DNA of 64,000 nt from Algoriphagus mannitolivorans DSM 15301. Lineage in GTDB: Bacteria; Bacteroidota; Bacteroidia; Cytophagales; Cyclobacteriaceae. The DNA is taken from the NCBI RefSeq assembly GCF_000429425.1, contig NZ_KE386903.1, positions 7,071-71,070 on the forward strand, written 5' to 3'. Within the stretch, counting starts at the first letter, position 1. The number at the start of each line of letters is the position of its first letter. Made by a program: the position numbers and the translations under genes. Of the stretch, positions 63,448 to 64,000 are shown piece after piece. Under the pieces are notes generated by a model. The model was not told where the DNA came from. It saw only the letters and a list, made by a program, of their open reading frames with translations, and did no database searches.

Positions 63448-64000
63448 ATGGATTTCAGTACTCAACCTGTACTTCAAATGACCTCGGCCACCATTTTTCA
63501 GGGCGAAACCCCAGTCTTGGCAGATGTCAATTTTTCAGTGGAGCAGCATGAATTTGTGTTTTTGATCGGAAGAACAGGAAGTGGGAAAAGCTCCTTACTC
63601 AAAACACTCTACGCCGATCTTCCTCTTCAGGCCGGACATGCAGAAGTAGTAGGATTCAATCTTTCCAAAATCAAAAACTCAGAAATCCCTTACCTACGCA
63701 GGAAAATTGGAATCATTTTTCAGGATTTCCAGCTGTTCTATGATAGAAATGTCTCTGAAAATCTAGCATTTGTATTGAGAGCCACTGGCTGGAAGGATAA
63801 GATGAAAATCAAATCAAGAATCAGTGAAGTCCTGATTCAAGTTGGGTTGATTGATTCCCTTTTGAAAATGCCTCACCAATTATCCGGAGGAGAACAACAG
63901 CGTGTGGTAATTGCCAGAGCATTGCTAAACGAGCCTTCAATTTTGTTGGCGGATGAACCTACCGGAAACCTGGATCCTGATGTAGCGGATGGTATTTTCC
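63448..64000 (+). CDS. ftsE: cell division ATP-binding protein FtsE (partial, runs off the window)
   Basis: The first 184 residues of an ABC ATPase. Walker A is GRTGSGKSS (41-49), the Q-loop is FQDFQ (91-95), the signature is LSGGEQQR (145-152) and Walker B with catalytic E is ILLADE (165-170), followed by PTGNLDP. The combination [11 protein letters not shown] with short length upstream and [21 protein letters not shown] is that of FtsE, which with FtsX couples the divisome to peptidoglycan hydrolysis. LolD or MacB-type transporters share part of this pattern, so the absence of ftsX in view leaves a small doubt. The 3' end is outside the window. Confidence 0.85.
   Translation, partial: MDFSTQPVLQMTSATIFQGETPVLADVNFSVEQHEFVFLIGRTGSGKSSLLKTLYADLPLQAGHAEVVGFNLSKIKNSEIPYLRRKIGIIFQDFQLFYDRNVSENLAFVLRATGWKDKMKIKSRISEVLIQVGLIDSLLKMPHQLSGGEQQRVVIARALLNEPSILLADEPTGNLDPDVADGIF

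Overview
The window comes from a Bacteroidota chromosome, most likely order Cytophagales, family Cyclobacteriaceae (Algoriphagus-like). This is inferred from several things. There are two SusC/SusD outer-membrane pairs, a large CRTAC1-type FG-GAP/UnbV lipoprotein, a LytS/LytR pair beside a TonB-dependent receptor, and a GreB, Ffh, HisS and ValS set of Bacteroidota character. Promoters, where visible, are of the TAnnTTTG type. Lipoproteins carry short lipobox signals, and intergenic repeats have Bacteroidota flavour (TGAGCGGAGTCGAAG, GGTAC...GTACC, CCCGATA.TATCGGG). No tRNA, rRNA, CRISPR array or prophage is visible. One complete insertion sequence is present.

Layout. 1-6.7 kb is a repeat-rich accessory stretch: REP-like hairpins, greB, a membrane methyltransferase, an NAD(P)-binding reductase, an intact IS3-family element with a programmed -1 frameshift signal, and a small lipoprotein between two copies of a roughly 190-bp repeat. 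6.7-13.8 kb carries katG, an orphan Pycsar-type transmembrane effector-domain protein, a DUF1456 protein, a dienelactone hydrolase, an MgtC/DUF4010 membrane protein with a thioesterase, and a CBS protein. 13.8-26.7 kb is catabolic. A minus-strand operon encodes glycosylasparaginase, CutC and a cytochrome c/FG-GAP lipoprotein, divergent from a creatininase-family amidohydrolase. It is followed by susC, susD and a 1174-aa FG-GAP/UnbV lipoprotein, with two strong palindromes upstream of susC. 27-36.3 kb is mostly housekeeping: an OmpA/TPR protein, PspC, glycosyltransferase, YbaB, HisS, a 47-aa basic protein, a phosphodiesterase, a rhodanese coupled to an aldehyde dehydrogenase, and the pyruvate dehydrogenase E1 beta subunit. 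36.3-48.7 kb holds a lipoprotein, a TonB-dependent receptor divergent from a LytS/LytR two-component pair, a guanine deaminase-like enzyme, an SGNH hydrolase, Ffh, a tandem-repeat intergenic region, and a yfhO-methyltransferase-slyD operon. 48.7-59.4 kb holds a large unrecognised protein, a glycerophosphodiesterase, fumarylacetoacetase, a CocE-type hydrolase and a second susC/susD pair. 59.5-64 kb holds valS, the small SRP RNA gene, a transaldolase-family aldolase and the start of ftsE, which runs off the window.

How the genes work together. Two outer-membrane uptake systems sit beside exported hydrolases (glycosylasparaginase, creatininase family, CocE family), pointing to scavenging of polymeric or glycoprotein-like material. 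Both protein (Ffh) and RNA (ffs) components of the signal recognition particle are present, 18 kb apart. Most convergent gene pairs share bidirectional hairpin terminators.

I did not find a clear multi-gene system that looks wholly new. The items most worth a second look are the orphan Pycsar-type membrane protein, the dispersed TTTGCC-rich repeat family, the asparaginase/CutC/cytochrome FG-GAP operon, the palindromes upstream of susC, the 47-aa basic protein, and the unrecognised 501-aa protein at 48716-50221. Family assignments are from sequence recognition only; no database search was run.
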